Positions 16,809 to 25,405 of a stretch of DNA of 64,000 bases are shown piece by piece; position 1 is the stretch's first letter; every line of letters starts with the position of its first letter. The notes under the pieces are model-generated. The model was not told the origin of the DNA, ran no database searches, and saw only the letters and a list, made by a program, of their open reading frames with translations. Made by a program: the position numbers and the translations under genes. The stretch comes from Glutamicibacter sp. PS (GTDB lineage Bacteria > Actinomycetota > Actinomycetes > Actinomycetales > Micrococcaceae). The stretch is from positions 1,730,971 through 1,794,970 of the forward strand of contig JANCMB010000001.1 in the NCBI GenBank assembly GCA_031317595.1, given 5' to 3'.

Positions 16809-17996
16809 ATGCACCTCGCAGCCGACAGCTCACCCGCGCAGACTCTTGACCCTTGGCAACTTGCGCAACGAATCGACGCAGGCCATCAGCTCACCACCGA
16901 GGAAGCATTACAGATTCTGCAGACACCGGATGCACAAACTCTTGAGCTCGTGCACGCGGCCGCCCGGCTACGCCATAAGCACTTCGGCTATACCGTCAAG
17001 GTCAATTACTTAGTCAACCTCAAGTCGGGGCTCTGCCCAGAGGATTGCACCTATTGTTCCCAACGCCTAGGTTCTAAAGCCGAGGTCCTCAAGTACAGTT
17101 GGCTCAAGACCGACGAGGCCGTCCATCAAGCCAGTCTGGGAATTGCAGCCGGTGCCTCGCGCGTATGCATGGTCGCCTCCGGCAAGGGGCCCTCGGACCG
17201 CGACGTGGATCGGGTGGCCACGATGATTAGCAACCTCAAAGAGGAACACCCTCAAGTTGAGGTTTGCGCTTGCCTTGGCATCTTGAAGGAAGGCCAGGCC
17301 CAGCGCCTGCACCAGGCAGGTGCCGACGCTTATAACCACAACATCAATACCTCTGAATCGATGTATCCGTCGATCTGCAGCACCCACGAGTACAGCGAGC
17401 GCGTAGCTACCGTGGCCAAGGCCAAACAGGCCGAACTCTCCCCCTGCTCGGGCCTCATTGCAGGGCTCGGCGAAAGCAACGAACAACTCGTCGAAGCCAT
17501 TCTGGCACTGCGCGAAATGCAGGTCGACTCCATCCCGGTCAACTTCCTCATGCCTTTTGACGGGACTCCACTTGAAGGGCAGTGGGAACTGACTCCTTTG
17601 GCCTGTCTACGAATCCTATCCTTGGTACGTCTGGCCTGCCCTTCCACCGAACTTCGAATGGCCGGAGGACGTGAAATGCATTTGCGTTCCCTGCAATCAA
17701 CCGCGCTACAGGTCGCCAATTCGCTCTTTCTGGGCGACTATCTGACGAGCGAAGGGCAAGAGGCGCGTCGCGATCTCGAAATGATCCGCGACGCTGGCTA
17801 CACCGTGCTTGGTAGCGAGGGGCGTGAGCTCATTGCTCCGGAGAATACTCCTGGCACATCGGCGACCGAAGCCGCGGGCTGCGCGACTGGTTGCGGTGGG
17901 TCGACCTGCGCACCAGGTCAGTGCCCCGTCAGCGGATCCACCGACCTCACCTTGCGCACCCGAGGAGCCGGAACACAGGTAGCCCCAAATTGCTAG
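16809..17996 (+). CDS. bioB: Biotin synthase
   Basis: 395 residues, radical-SAM enzyme inserting sulfur into dethiobiotin as the last step of biotin synthesis. The [4Fe-4S] motif is C76-x3-C80-x2-C83 (CPEDCTYC). Other signatures are [39 protein letters not shown] and [10 protein letters not shown], and the body matches the family to about residue 340. The C-terminal tail is unusual: Cys358, 362, 367 and 372 follow C-x3-C-x4-C-x4-C, with a last Cys at 395. No other bio gene is in the window, so bioB stands alone behind BioQ-like operators. The start ATG follows GAAAGGCGCC. Confidence 0.95.
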   Translation: MHLAADSSPAQTLDPWQLAQRIDAGHQLTTEEALQILQTPDAQTLELVHAAARLRHKHFGYTVKVNYLVNLKSGLCPEDCTYCSQRLGSKAEVLKYSWLKTDEAVHQASLGIAAGASRVCMVASGKGPSDRDVDRVATMISNLKEEHPQVEVCACLGILKEGQAQRLHQAGADAYNHNINTSESMYPSICSTHEYSERVATVAKAKQAELSPCSGLIAGLGESNEQLVEAILALREMQVDSIPVNFLMPFDGTPLEGQWELTPLACLRILSLVRLACPSTELRMAGGREMHLRSLQSTALQVANSLFLGDYLTSEGQEARRDLEMIRDAGYTVLGSEGRELIAPENTPGTSATEAAGCATGCGGSTCAPGQCPVSGSTDLTLRTRGAGTQVAPNC

Positions 17997-18013
17997 AGGG
18001 CTGACATCGCTAC

Positions 18014-18050
18014 GCTACGGAGCCTCATCTCACCTCTGGGGCTTCGTAGC
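18014..18050 (+). terminator. Possible bioB terminator
   Basis: GCTACGGAGCC and GGCTTCGTAGC form an 11-bp stem with one mismatch around a 15-base loop, 17 bases after the bioB stop. No T-run follows, so it may be a weak terminator or a bidirectional block between the convergent genes. Confidence 0.5.
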
Positions 18051-18134
18051 ACCACAGCAACAAGCCTCGAGTGGCGTCCTGAGAACCGATAGCCGTACTT
18101 GGCATAAAGTCATACGACTAACCTGCACCTAGCT

Positions 18135-19100
18135 CTACCCGTGAGCGGGAGTTCGAGCATCCCACCAGCCAAGCACCCGCAATGCCTGCAAAGTGACGAA
18201 CTTCGAGGGTTTTCCCTTCCCAACATCCTGATGAAACCACACATCGCCGGCCAGCCGATGCCCCTGCAACCATCGACCGTCAGGCTGTTGTAGCGAGCGA
18301 ATATGAGCTATGGCCCGGCGCATACGTGGATCCGGAGCACTCTTATCCGCCTCAGCGGCCGCACGGAAGTAATCGGCCGCGGCAAGTACGTTGTAGTAGG
18401 CCCTGCGGGGGTGCGCGAGACTCAAGGCCCAGTCCCCCACCGTGTCGCCAGTTGATCGGCGCCGGAACAGTTCACGCTGCAGTAGGTATTCTTCACCGGC
18501 ACGACGAGCGCCACCCACGCGCTGGGTATCGCCGCTTGTCAGTTGATAGTCCAGCAATGCGATCAGCGCGTTTAGTGTCGAGTGGAAAGACCCAACCGTC
18601 GCACCATCCACCCACTCACAGTTCCATCCACCGTCGTCGAGCTGATGCTCGAGGAACCAGTCCACAATTCCGTCGACGTCGGCGCCTAACCACAAACCGT
18701 TGGACAAGGTCCACGAGTTGATGCAGACATCCACTTCCCCGCCCCAATAGGGCAGATCGTCATACTCCCACGTGACCGATTCGAGTTTGTGCGCGGTGTT
18801 GCCCAAGGCGCTGGCCGCGACACCCCACTCGCGAAGATCTTTCAGCACCCAAGTTGTCGCAGTCCACGGTTGCGGTCCCCCGCCCTCCATGTCCCACCCG
18901 GCAGGGAAGAACGGGCCACCTGCCCAAAGGCCGTCATCGCCCCGCCGAGCAAGCAAGCGCGCTCCCATACCCGACGTCGACACGGCCGCTCGAGTTTTCT
19001 TCCACACCGATTCACTCGCGCCGAGTAAGTCACGCTCAACCTGCCATCGAATAGCCGGGTCAGAATCGAGCAACCAGTCGATAACCTCGCTATGCGCCAT
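18135..19100 (-). CDS. Squalene-cyclase-like (alpha/alpha toroid) protein
   Basis: About 321 residues. Several short repeats resemble the QW motifs of the terpenoid-cyclase/prenyltransferase toroid: DDGLWAGGPFFPAGW near residue 55, LDDGGWNCEWVDG near 160 and LQQPDGRWLQGH near 280, spaced as in alpha6-alpha6 barrels. The catalytic DxDD of squalene-hopene cyclase is not seen, so it is probably not a cyclase. Proteins like this are listed as 'squalene cyclase' or hypothetical in actinobacteria. ATG at 19100 starts MAHSEVIDWLL; a GTG at 19133 is also in frame. No operon partner; convergent with bioB. Confidence 0.65.
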   Translation of the reverse strand: MAHSEVIDWLLDSDPAIRWQVERDLLGASESVWKKTRAAVSTSGMGARLLARRGDDGLWAGGPFFPAGWDMEGGGPQPWTATTWVLKDLREWGVAASALGNTAHKLESVTWEYDDLPYWGGEVDVCINSWTLSNGLWLGADVDGIVDWFLEHQLDDGGWNCEWVDGATVGSFHSTLNALIALLDYQLTSGDTQRVGGARRAGEEYLLQRELFRRRSTGDTVGDWALSLAHPRRAYYNVLAAADYFRAAAEADKSAPDPRMRRAIAHIRSLQQPDGRWLQGHRLAGDVWFHQDVGKGKPSKFVTLQALRVLGWWDARTPAHG

Positions 19101-19417
19101 GCACGAAGCATATACCCCGCCTTCGTCCCCCACCCCCGATCCAAGTACCGCTTCCGCCGAAGCGATTGCGCACCACGCTCAAGATTGAGGCCGAGAGCGA
19201 ACCGCGTGTCGCCACGCCAGCGCATCTGGCCAGGCCGCTTCATCGATTGCAAAAACTCGAACTCACATACTGCTAACTGACATGGGAGCGACCTGCTTGC
19301 ACACAGCGGTCCCCGAACCTGCTGGAAAAATTTTTAGTATTCAGTATTGCTAACTACCGCTACTTAGTTCTACTATCTACTTGTAGTCAGCAACACTAAG
19401 TAGAAGGGAGTTGACCC
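19101..19417. other. Divergent region before the PadR operon
   Basis: 317 bases without a gene. The right-hand part is A+T rich and holds the PadR promoter/operator described separately; the left part must hold the promoter of the toroid-protein gene. Nothing else recognised. Confidence 0.6.
19347..19403 (+). promoter_or_regulatory. Promoter and likely PadR operator
   Basis: TTGCTA (19347-19352), an 18-base spacer and TACTAT (19371-19376) make a reasonable promoter. A 9-bp inverted repeat brackets the -10: CTACTTAGT at 19360-19368 and ACTAAGTAG at 19395-19403. PadR proteins usually repress their own operon through such dyads, so autoregulation is likely but inferred. Confidence 0.5.
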
Positions 19418-19762
19418 GTGGGAACTCAAATGACTGAGATGCTCAAGGGCACGCTCGAAGGCATTGTCTTGGCGATTCTCGCCAAGAAATCCGCGTACGG
19501 GTACGAGATCACCGCTGAGCTACGCGAACGCGGGTTCACCGACATCGCCGAAGGAACGATCTACGCCCTGCTGGTAAGAATCGAGCAAAAGGGGCTCGTC
19601 ACCGTAGAGAAAGTTCCCTCCGAAAAGGGACCTCCTCGCAAAGTCTTCACGCTCAATGACGGGGGACGCCAACACCTGGCCGATTTCTGGGAGACCTGGA
19701 ATCAGCTAGTCACACGCATTGACCAACTTCCACACACCACCAACGAACTCGAGGAGAAGTAA
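19418..19762 (+). CDS. PadR-family transcriptional regulator
   Basis: 114 residues. Winged-helix PadR repressor: MLKGTLEGIVLAILAKKSAYGYEITAELRERGF at the start is the family signature, then AEGTIYALLVRIEQKGLV (recognition helix) and the wing with PPRKVFTLNDGG. These regulators sense small hydrophobic compounds and repress adjacent transporters. Start GTG at 19418 with AGGGAG 7 bases upstream. First gene of a four-gene operon with DUF1048, ABC ATPase and ABC permease, separated by 2 bases or less and one overlap. Confidence 0.93.
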   Translation: MGTQMTEMLKGTLEGIVLAILAKKSAYGYEITAELRERGFTDIAEGTIYALLVRIEQKGLVTVEKVPSEKGPPRKVFTLNDGGRQHLADFWETWNQLVTRIDQLPHTTNELEEK

Positions 19763-19764
19763 TC

Positions 19765-20136
19765 ATGGCCGCAAAATGGATCGAAGCGCTTACCGGATCG
19801 CTCGAACAGAAGAAGCAGTACAAGCAAAACGTCGCTCGCATCGAGTCTCTGCCTGCGCCGTATGCGAATTCAGGTAAGGCGCTGCAGCGGTACTTCATGT
19901 ACCAAGGTGGCATCACCGACTCGGACACCCTCTGCACAATGCTTTCTGACCTTGCCGACCTGCTCGAGGCTGCTGCCGCCGACAACACACCAATCCGCGA
20001 CATCGTGGGAGACGACCCGGTGGAATTCGCCGAGGAGTTCACGCAGGCTTACGGCGGTCAGCGCTGGATCGATAAGGAACGGGCTCGGCTGACCAAGAGC
20101 ATCGATGAGGCCGCGGACGAAACGAAAAAGGAATAG
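19765..20136 (+). CDS. DUF1048 family protein
   Basis: 123 residues, soluble and acidic, helical throughout. It matches the DUF1048 family (MAAKWIEALTGSLEQKKQYKQNVARIESLP..., then GDDPVEFAEEFTQAYGGQRWIDKERARL). Genes of this family regularly sit between a PadR regulator and a DrrAB-type exporter, but the biochemical role is unknown. It starts 2 bases after the padR stop, with GAGGAGAAG before the ATG, and ends 2 bases before the ATPase start. A signalling or ligand-binding role in the efflux operon is a guess. Confidence 0.85.
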   Translation: MAAKWIEALTGSLEQKKQYKQNVARIESLPAPYANSGKALQRYFMYQGGITDSDTLCTMLSDLADLLEAAAADNTPIRDIVGDDPVEFAEEFTQAYGGQRWIDKERARLTKSIDEAADETKKE

Positions 20137-20138
20137 TT

Positions 20139-20930
20139 ATGAAGTCACCAACTTTGACCGCCGGCTCGATTGAAGTCGTTGGGATCGAAAAATCCTTCAA
20201 GGATCTTCAAGTACTCCGCGGCGTGGACTTTCGCGTCGAACCCGGCAGCATCTTCGCTTTGCTAGGGTCAAACGGCGCAGGCAAAACAACCCTCGTCCGC
20301 ATCCTAAGCACATTACTCCGGCCCGATGAGGGCACAGCTCAGGTCAATGGTTTCGACACCCAGTCTGCCCCGGCCAAGGTGCGCGAATCGCTGAGTCTCA
20401 CCGGGCAATTCGCGGCCGTTGATGAGGTACTGACCGGGCGCGAGAATTTGGTCCTCATCGCCAAACTGCGCCGCGTGCCGAATCCTGGTGCGCTGGTTGA
20501 CGAGCTGCTGGAGCGCTTTTCCTTGACCGAGGCCGGAGCCCGTCGAGCTGGAACCTATTCAGGTGGCATGCGACGGCGGCTCGACATTGCGATGAGCCTC
20601 ATTGGCAATCCGAGTGTCATCATCCTCGACGAACCAACCACCGGTCTCGATCCGCAGGCTCGAAGTGAGGTCTGGGATACCGTGCGGGAGTTGGCGGCCG
20701 CCGGAACGACAATCTTGCTGACCACTCAATACCTCGATGAGGCAGAACAGCTAGCGGATCGCATCGCCATTTTGCATCAGGGGGTCATCATCCAGAACGG
20801 CACCCTTGCCGAGCTCAAGGCGCTCCTGCCTCCGAGCACGGTGGAGTATGTCGAGAAGGAGCCAAGCCTCGAAGAGGTCTTTCTGGCTCTCGTCGGCACC
20901 GACTCTTCGACAGGAGGAAACAAATCATGA
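20139..20930 (+). CDS. ABC exporter ATPase (DrrA-like)
   Basis: 263 residues, one nucleotide-binding domain. Walker A LLGSNGAGKTTLVR (about residues 46-58), Q-loop LTGQFAAVDE, signature YSGGMRRRLDIAMS, Walker B VIILDEPTTGLDPQ and switch His region TTQYLDEAEQ. The C-terminal PSLEEVFLALVG is characteristic of the daunorubicin-resistance DrrA subgroup. With the next gene it should make a type V (ABC-2) exporter; the substrate is unknown, probably a hydrophobic drug or lipid. Four-base overlap (ATGA) with the permease. Confidence 0.93.
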   Translation: MKSPTLTAGSIEVVGIEKSFKDLQVLRGVDFRVEPGSIFALLGSNGAGKTTLVRILSTLLRPDEGTAQVNGFDTQSAPAKVRESLSLTGQFAAVDEVLTGRENLVLIAKLRRVPNPGALVDELLERFSLTEAGARRAGTYSGGMRRRLDIAMSLIGNPSVIILDEPTTGLDPQARSEVWDTVRELAAAGTTILLTTQYLDEAEQLADRIAILHQGVIIQNGTLAELKALLPPSTVEYVEKEPSLEEVFLALVGTDSSTGGNKS

Positions 20931-21691
20931 GTACCATGTCCTTTTCCGACACTCGAGTGCTTACGGGTCGCTCGCTGCGTCATATCCTGCGTAGCCCGGA
21001 CACTATCATCACCACGGCGATCACGCCGATCGCGATGATGCTGCTGTTCGTGTATGTTTTCGGCGGTGCCATCAACACCGGCACCGACGGTAGCTACGTT
21101 GACTATCTCTTGCCCGGAATTCTCCTGATCACCATCGCGTCCGGCATCGCCTACACGTCCTACCGGCTATTCCTCGACATGCAAGGTGGTGTGCTGGAAC
21201 GTTTCAGGTCCATGCCTATTTCGAGATCCAGCGTGCTCTGGGGGCATGTGCTGACTTCCTTGGTGTCGAATATGATCTCAGTTGCTTTGGTCATTGGCGT
21301 GGCCCTACTCATGGGATTCCGGACAGGTGCCTCGTTCGGTGCCTGGTTGGCGGTGATCGCCCTGCTAGTTTTGGTCACGTTGGCTCTTACGTGGGTCGCG
21401 GTTATTGCTGGGCTCACCGCGAAAACGGTGGACGGAGCTAGCGCGTTTAGTTACCCACTAATTTTCCTGCCATTTATCAGTTCGGCGTTCGTCCCCACGA
21501 GTTCAATGCCTGGGCCCGTGGCCTGGTTTGCCGACCATCAACCGGTCACCGCCATTGTGAATTCAATTCGGTCACTTTTCGATCAGCAGCCGGTGGGACA
21601 GGAACTCGGCTACGCCATCGTCTGGCTCGTAGGAATATTACTCGTCGCGTATCTTGCAGCCACCGCACTGTACCGACGCAAAGCTAACTAG
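20927..21691 (+). CDS. ABC-2 type exporter permease (DrrB-like)
   Basis: 254 residues, six predicted membrane helices typical of ABC-2 permeases. Landmarks: the amphipathic N-terminal RSLRHILRSPDTIITTAITPIAMMLLFVYVFGG, the coupling region RFRSMPISRSSVLWGHV, and the late FLPFISSAFVPTSSMPGPVAWFADHQPVT, a family hallmark. It pairs with the overlapping ATPase gene. Last gene of the PadR operon. Confidence 0.92.
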   Translation: MSTMSFSDTRVLTGRSLRHILRSPDTIITTAITPIAMMLLFVYVFGGAINTGTDGSYVDYLLPGILLITIASGIAYTSYRLFLDMQGGVLERFRSMPISRSSVLWGHVLTSLVSNMISVALVIGVALLMGFRTGASFGAWLAVIALLVLVTLALTWVAVIAGLTAKTVDGASAFSYPLIFLPFISSAFVPTSSMPGPVAWFADHQPVTAIVNSIRSLFDQQPVGQELGYAIVWLVGILLVAYLAATALYRRKAN

Positions 21692-22034
21692 ATCGCACGT
21701 CCAAACAGAGGGGGCGAGCAAGTTTCATCCACTATCCAGGGTCCCAACCACTCCCCATTACAGGCATCAAAGCCACCTGCCGGATAGTGGCATTAATCCA
21801 GAACCCCCAAATTAGCGCCGCCAACCAGTCGTTGGTTTGTTTACTTTTAGTTTCGGCAGCAACGGCAATTACACGAACTTTGGTCGGTTTTGGATAGCCC
21901 CTCGATATCGATCATGCGTTGGACGGCACTACATGCCCCGAGCACCAAGAACTAGAACCCCCGGCCATTCCGGCCAGGGGTTCTACAGTTCTTAAATGAA
22001 ACTCTGCTATGAGCAGAGTGCCAGAAAGGGATCG
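21692..22034. other. Convergent intergenic region, start of an accessory segment
   Basis: 343 bases with no gene that I can support. The sequence becomes more A+T rich here and stays so through the next two genes. The only clear element is the hairpin at 21953-21985. Confidence 0.6.
21953..21985. terminator. Bidirectional hairpin between convergent genes
   Basis: TAGAACCCC-GGCC and GGCC-GGGGTTCTA pair around a short loop with one C/A mismatch. It lies between the end of the ABC permease gene and the end of the lipoprotein gene and could terminate either strand. Confidence 0.65.
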
Positions 22035-22586
22035 TCACACGCAGCGGCGAGCTTGCCATTCATAGCGGATATTTCCGACAACAGAGAAGGTTTTTGATGA
22101 TTTCAAATCAGTCTTATAAGTGATCTTCAGCTGCGAAATTTCAGCTTGTTCTGCATCATTTTTAACAGCACCTTCGAGTGCTACCTGAACGTTCTCCCCG
22201 GCAGGCACCTCAACCGGTCGATCAAGGGACGTCAGCCTTTCGGCTGCTCTTTTGAAGTCTGCACTCTCGAGGTCTTCATCAGTCCAGCCCATCAAGCTGC
22301 TCTCCCCCTCAGGTACGACAGCAGCTACAGCACCTCTCGCATCCCAGCCTGAAGAGTTAACAGCCTGTACGCCTGTTATCCACAGAGGAGCATCTGAGCT
22401 GTTGGACGCGACATCGCCAGCGAAGTTCTGCTTACGAAAGACAGAGCAGAATGTATTTTCAACATCTCCCTCTGGAGTCCCAAAGGTTAGTGGGCCCGAT
22501 TGAGTAGACTGCACACCACTGCATGCGGAAACCCCACAAACAATCGCTAACGCGACACAGCTCGAATAAATTTTACGCATTATCAT
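22035..22586 (-). CDS. Putative lipoprotein of unknown function
   Basis: 183 residues. Signal peptide with a lipobox (ALAIVCGVSACSG; Cys about 22), so it is probably anchored to the outer face of the membrane. The rest has no family I recognise: a Ser/Asp-rich mature region with three further Cys, one at about residue 47 and one next to the C-terminus. Its ATG overlaps the stop of the secreted-protein gene upstream (22583-22586), indicating coupled translation and a joint role. Base composition is lower in G+C than in flanking housekeeping genes. Confidence 0.6.
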   Translation of the reverse strand: MIMRKIYSSCVALAIVCGVSACSGVQSTQSGPLTFGTPEGDVENTFCSVFRKQNFAGDVASNSSDAPLWITGVQAVNSSGWDARGAVAAVVPEGESSLMGWTDEDLESADFKRAAERLTSLDRPVEVPAGENVQVALEGAVKNDAEQAEISQLKITYKTDLKSSKTFSVVGNIRYEWQARRCV

Positions 22587-23776
22587 TTGAGCTTAATGCT
22601 ACCGGCGTTCTTCGCCGGCCAGTCTAGATGACCGCATAATTTTCTGTTCTTTTTGCCAGCTTGATAAACAACTTTGGTTCGGGTGCTGAAACCCGACTGT
22701 GAGGACACAGTGATTCCTGCGATCGAAGGTAGTGTAAGACCCTTGTTCCAAGTGATAGCGCGAGACTTGTCCTTAGTGAAAGTCATGTTCTTTCCAAAAG
22801 GTACACACCTATGGTTTTCGCTGAACCCGGTTCCTTTAGCGTTCTGGGTTCCACCGGTGAAGTCGATAGGTCGCACCTGGTAGGAAACTCGAATCCCGGG
22901 ACCGGCCATATTTTGGCACACAGTGGAGAATTTCCCTGATTCAACCTGTGCTTTGTAGAATCTGATCCCACCTGTTCTAGGTGCAAACGCGATTTCTGCG
23001 TCCGAGGTCACCGACGTGGTACCTCCAGCATTGAAAGTGCCTTTCTTGCCACTTGCGGAAGAAGCAACCCCCAACGAAGCACTGGTTCCTTTCTTGAAAG
23101 TGAACTGGGCTTTTGCACCCGTGGCGTAAAGGAAGGTCGCACCGATTTGAGCATACGAAGTTCCGACTTTACGGTCCAGGCGCGTGCTGCAAGTGTAAGC
23201 CGCTGGTGTGGACACTGACGCAGTGCTCGCCATCTTTCCCACAGGAATGTTCACGTTGACATCACTGGATGGTTTCATCACGACGGAACCCGCACCCAGC
23301 GAAACGCTTGGGTCCGACCCTTTCAAAGCAAGTAGGGCAGGACTGGATACATCGCCGCTTGCGCTCGACAGTTCAGTTGAGTATTGATATGGAGTCTTAC
23401 CATCTGTCGCAATCACTGTAACACTCATAGGCACTGTGGATTTCGCAGCTTCTCGCAAGGCAGGGGCTAAACTAAATTTCCCTGAAGCGTCAGTCTTCAC
23501 TGATGACACTTCGGTCATTTTGAATGACTCACCAACTTTGAGCTTCGCAAGCCGTTTCGAGTCAGGCCAAGCGAACACCTGGACGGGAACCCCTGCTCTT
23601 ACTGGCTCGCCATCAGCCTTGACAAGCTGGCCGGAAGTGTATTGCGTCGCTGCAGGCTGGGCAATCTGGTCGAATTGCTCTTCACTTGCTGCTAACGCTG
23701 GAGTCACGCTACTACAAACGAGAGCGGCTGCACCCGCAATCGAAATTGCTTTGGACATTTTTCGTAGGTACTTCAT
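22583..23776 (-). CDS. Secreted protein of unknown function
   Basis: 397 residues. Typical Sec signal peptide (MKYLRKMSKAISIAGAAALVCSS..., likely cut after ALA at residue 29). Residues about 45-115 look like a carboxypeptidase-regulatory or Ig-like beta fold (SGQLVKADGEPVRAGVPVQVFAWPD ... VKTDASGKFSLAP), commonly used for surface display. The remainder is Ser/Gly/Thr rich with several Cys. No enzyme motif seen. Cotranslated with the lipoprotein gene downstream. The pair lies between an exporter operon and a decayed IS element, in a segment of lower G+C, so recent acquisition is plausible. Confidence 0.6.
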   Translation of the reverse strand: MKYLRKMSKAISIAGAAALVCSSVTPALAASEEQFDQIAQPAATQYTSGQLVKADGEPVRAGVPVQVFAWPDSKRLAKLKVGESFKMTEVSSVKTDASGKFSLAPALREAAKSTVPMSVTVIATDGKTPYQYSTELSSASGDVSSPALLALKGSDPSVSLGAGSVVMKPSSDVNVNIPVGKMASTASVSTPAAYTCSTRLDRKVGTSYAQIGATFLYATGAKAQFTFKKGTSASLGVASSASGKKGTFNAGGTTSVTSDAEIAFAPRTGGIRFYKAQVESGKFSTVCQNMAGPGIRVSYQVRPIDFTGGTQNAKGTGFSENHRCVPFGKNMTFTKDKSRAITWNKGLTLPSIAGITVSSQSGFSTRTKVVYQAGKKNRKLCGHLDWPAKNAGSIKLK

Positions 23777-23978
23777 TGCTCCCGCTCTTCAAGTATGTTT
23801 GGACGAAGTTGAGGCATAAAGAAAAATGAGATTTCATAAAGACTGTCGTAAACCCACGATGATCTTTCTTTATACAATCGATTACTCTATCAGATCTCAC
23901 CGTACGTCAATGGTAGTTACAAAAAATCTTGCAATCTCTGAGCTGTCATGATGTTGTGAGACACGCGTTCGTAGGAAA

Positions 23979-24281
23979 ATGAGTGCCTGTCCAAACGACA
24001 GAAGTCCACTCCCAAGTTCCGCGCCGAAGCAGGCGAGTTGGTCATCAACTCGGGCAAAAGCCTAATCGAGGTCGCCAACTCCCTAAGCATCAAGGAAAGG
24101 ACCCCCTGGGAACTGGGTCAGAGCCTTCCGAGCCGAACATCCCGAAACCGAGCACGAGGATCATGGACCGGTGGATTCGGCACAGTACGAGCAGTTACGC
24201 AAAGAACTCGCGGAGGTGAAACGGGAGACCGAATTTTTAAAAGATGTCAGCGCCTACCTCGCCTCGAAGAGAAGGAAGTAA
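23979..24281 (+). pseudogene. IS3-family orfA remnant
   Basis: The reading continues as KFRAEA-ELVINSGKSLIEVANSLSIKE, the helix-turn-helix of IS3 orfA. A one-base deletion near 24110 shifts the frame, after which VRAFRAEHPETEHED and the zipper AQYEQLRKELAEVKRETEFLKD follow, ending at the TAA 24279-24281. A second shift is needed to join the first residues to an ATG. Not functional. Confidence 0.8.
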
Positions 24282-25153
24282 GCGCGATCTTCCAAGCCGT
24301 CACAGACCACGCCAACCGGTACCCGGTGCAGTGGATGTGCCACTGACTCGGTGTTTCTCGCGCCTCGTACTACCGGTGGCGCAAACCCAAGGACACGCTC
24401 ATCCCGGCCCAGCAATTACGGGCTCAACGCATCGCGCTGGTGCAGCGCGAACACGACGCCTCGGGGCACGTCGCCGGTCAGCTGGTGGATCTGATCCGGA
24501 ATCATCACCAGCAGCTTGTACCGAAGTCCATGGTGCTGTCCATCATGCACGAGCTGAAGATCGAGGCGAAACGGATGAAAGCGTTCAAACGGACCACCGT
24601 CAAAGACCCGTTGGCGCGCACCGCGCACATCAAGAACCTCATGGTCGATAAGCTCGGCCGCCGGGACTTTCACTCGCCGCGTCCCGGCGCGAAGCTCGTT
24701 GGCGATATCACCTACCTGCGCACCGGCGAAGGATGGCCGTATCTGGCCACGGTCATCGACCTGTACTCGCGGCAGATCATGGGGTGGTCCATAAGCGATC
24801 GGATGCAGTGCAAGCTGATCATCGACGCGATGGAGTTGGTAGCTGCTCGTGGGTTCATTCCTCCTGGGACGGTGTTTCAGGTCTGGTGCGCTGGGCATGC
24901 GGTGCGTCAGTCGATGGGGCGTACGGGCGTGTGCTGGGATAACGCGGTGGTCTAGTCGACGTTCTCGTCGCTGAAGAACGAGATGTATCAGCACAAGGCT
25001 TTCACCGGCCGGCTGGCGGCTCGCATCGCGGTGATGGAGTACATCGGGGTTTGGTACAACCCTCAGCGTCCGCATACCGCTAGTGGTGGGCTCGGCCCGC
25101 AAGCGGTTCAGGACCGGTGCCAGGGCAAGGACTCAGTAGCCTTCGCGGCCTGA
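24282..25153 (+). pseudogene. IS3-family orfB (DDE transposase) remnant
   Basis: Frames join to a typical IS3 transposase: VSRASYYRWRKPKD, then KLVGDITYLRTGEGWPYLATVIDLYSRQIMGWS with the first catalytic Asp, RQSMGRTGVCWDNAV and the second-half SLKNEMYQHKAF with the catalytic Glu. Faults: a TGA in place of Trp near 24344, loss of the HSDRG segment with the second Asp, and a TAG near 24953 just after DNAV. The longest intact piece (24440-24955) is therefore only a fragment. Ends with ...SVAFAA and TGA at 25151-25153. Confidence 0.85.
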
Positions 25154-25405
25154 GTTTCACAAGGAAAATAGTCAAAGAGCGTGTCTCAAAAACTTGACCG
25201 GCTCACCCATCAAGTACATAAAAATTGCAGGTCCAGCGCCGAGTGGAACTGGACCGGCATGGTGCAATCGTCTGGTGCTACAAATCGAATGCCTGAAGCA
25301 AGCCGTTCGGCCTGCAAATTCCCGGCCGCTGCCAAGACTGCAACAGTCTACGACTAGGAGTATGCCTCCTTGCAACAAAACAAGAGTTCGACTGCTTAGA
25401 CTTCG

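Larger units (their letters stand above)
23957..25188 (+). mobile_element. Decayed IS3-family insertion sequence
   Basis: 1232 bases bounded by the inverted repeat TGAGACACGC (23957-23966) and GCGTGTCTCA (25179-25188), with weaker similarity continuing inward. It contains remnants of the two usual reading frames, orfA (helix-turn-helix plus leucine zipper) and orfB (DDE integrase). Both are broken, so the element cannot move by itself. No 3-4 base target duplication is visible at the ends, which fits an old insertion or later rearrangement. Confidence 0.85.

Noticed and set aside
24440-24955. A stand-alone transposase gene
   Set aside because: It is an internal piece of a broken orfB, with stops on both sides and one catalytic Asp missing.
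23957-25188. A target-site duplication at the ends of the IS element
   Set aside because: The flanking bases (TTG left, AAA right) do not match.
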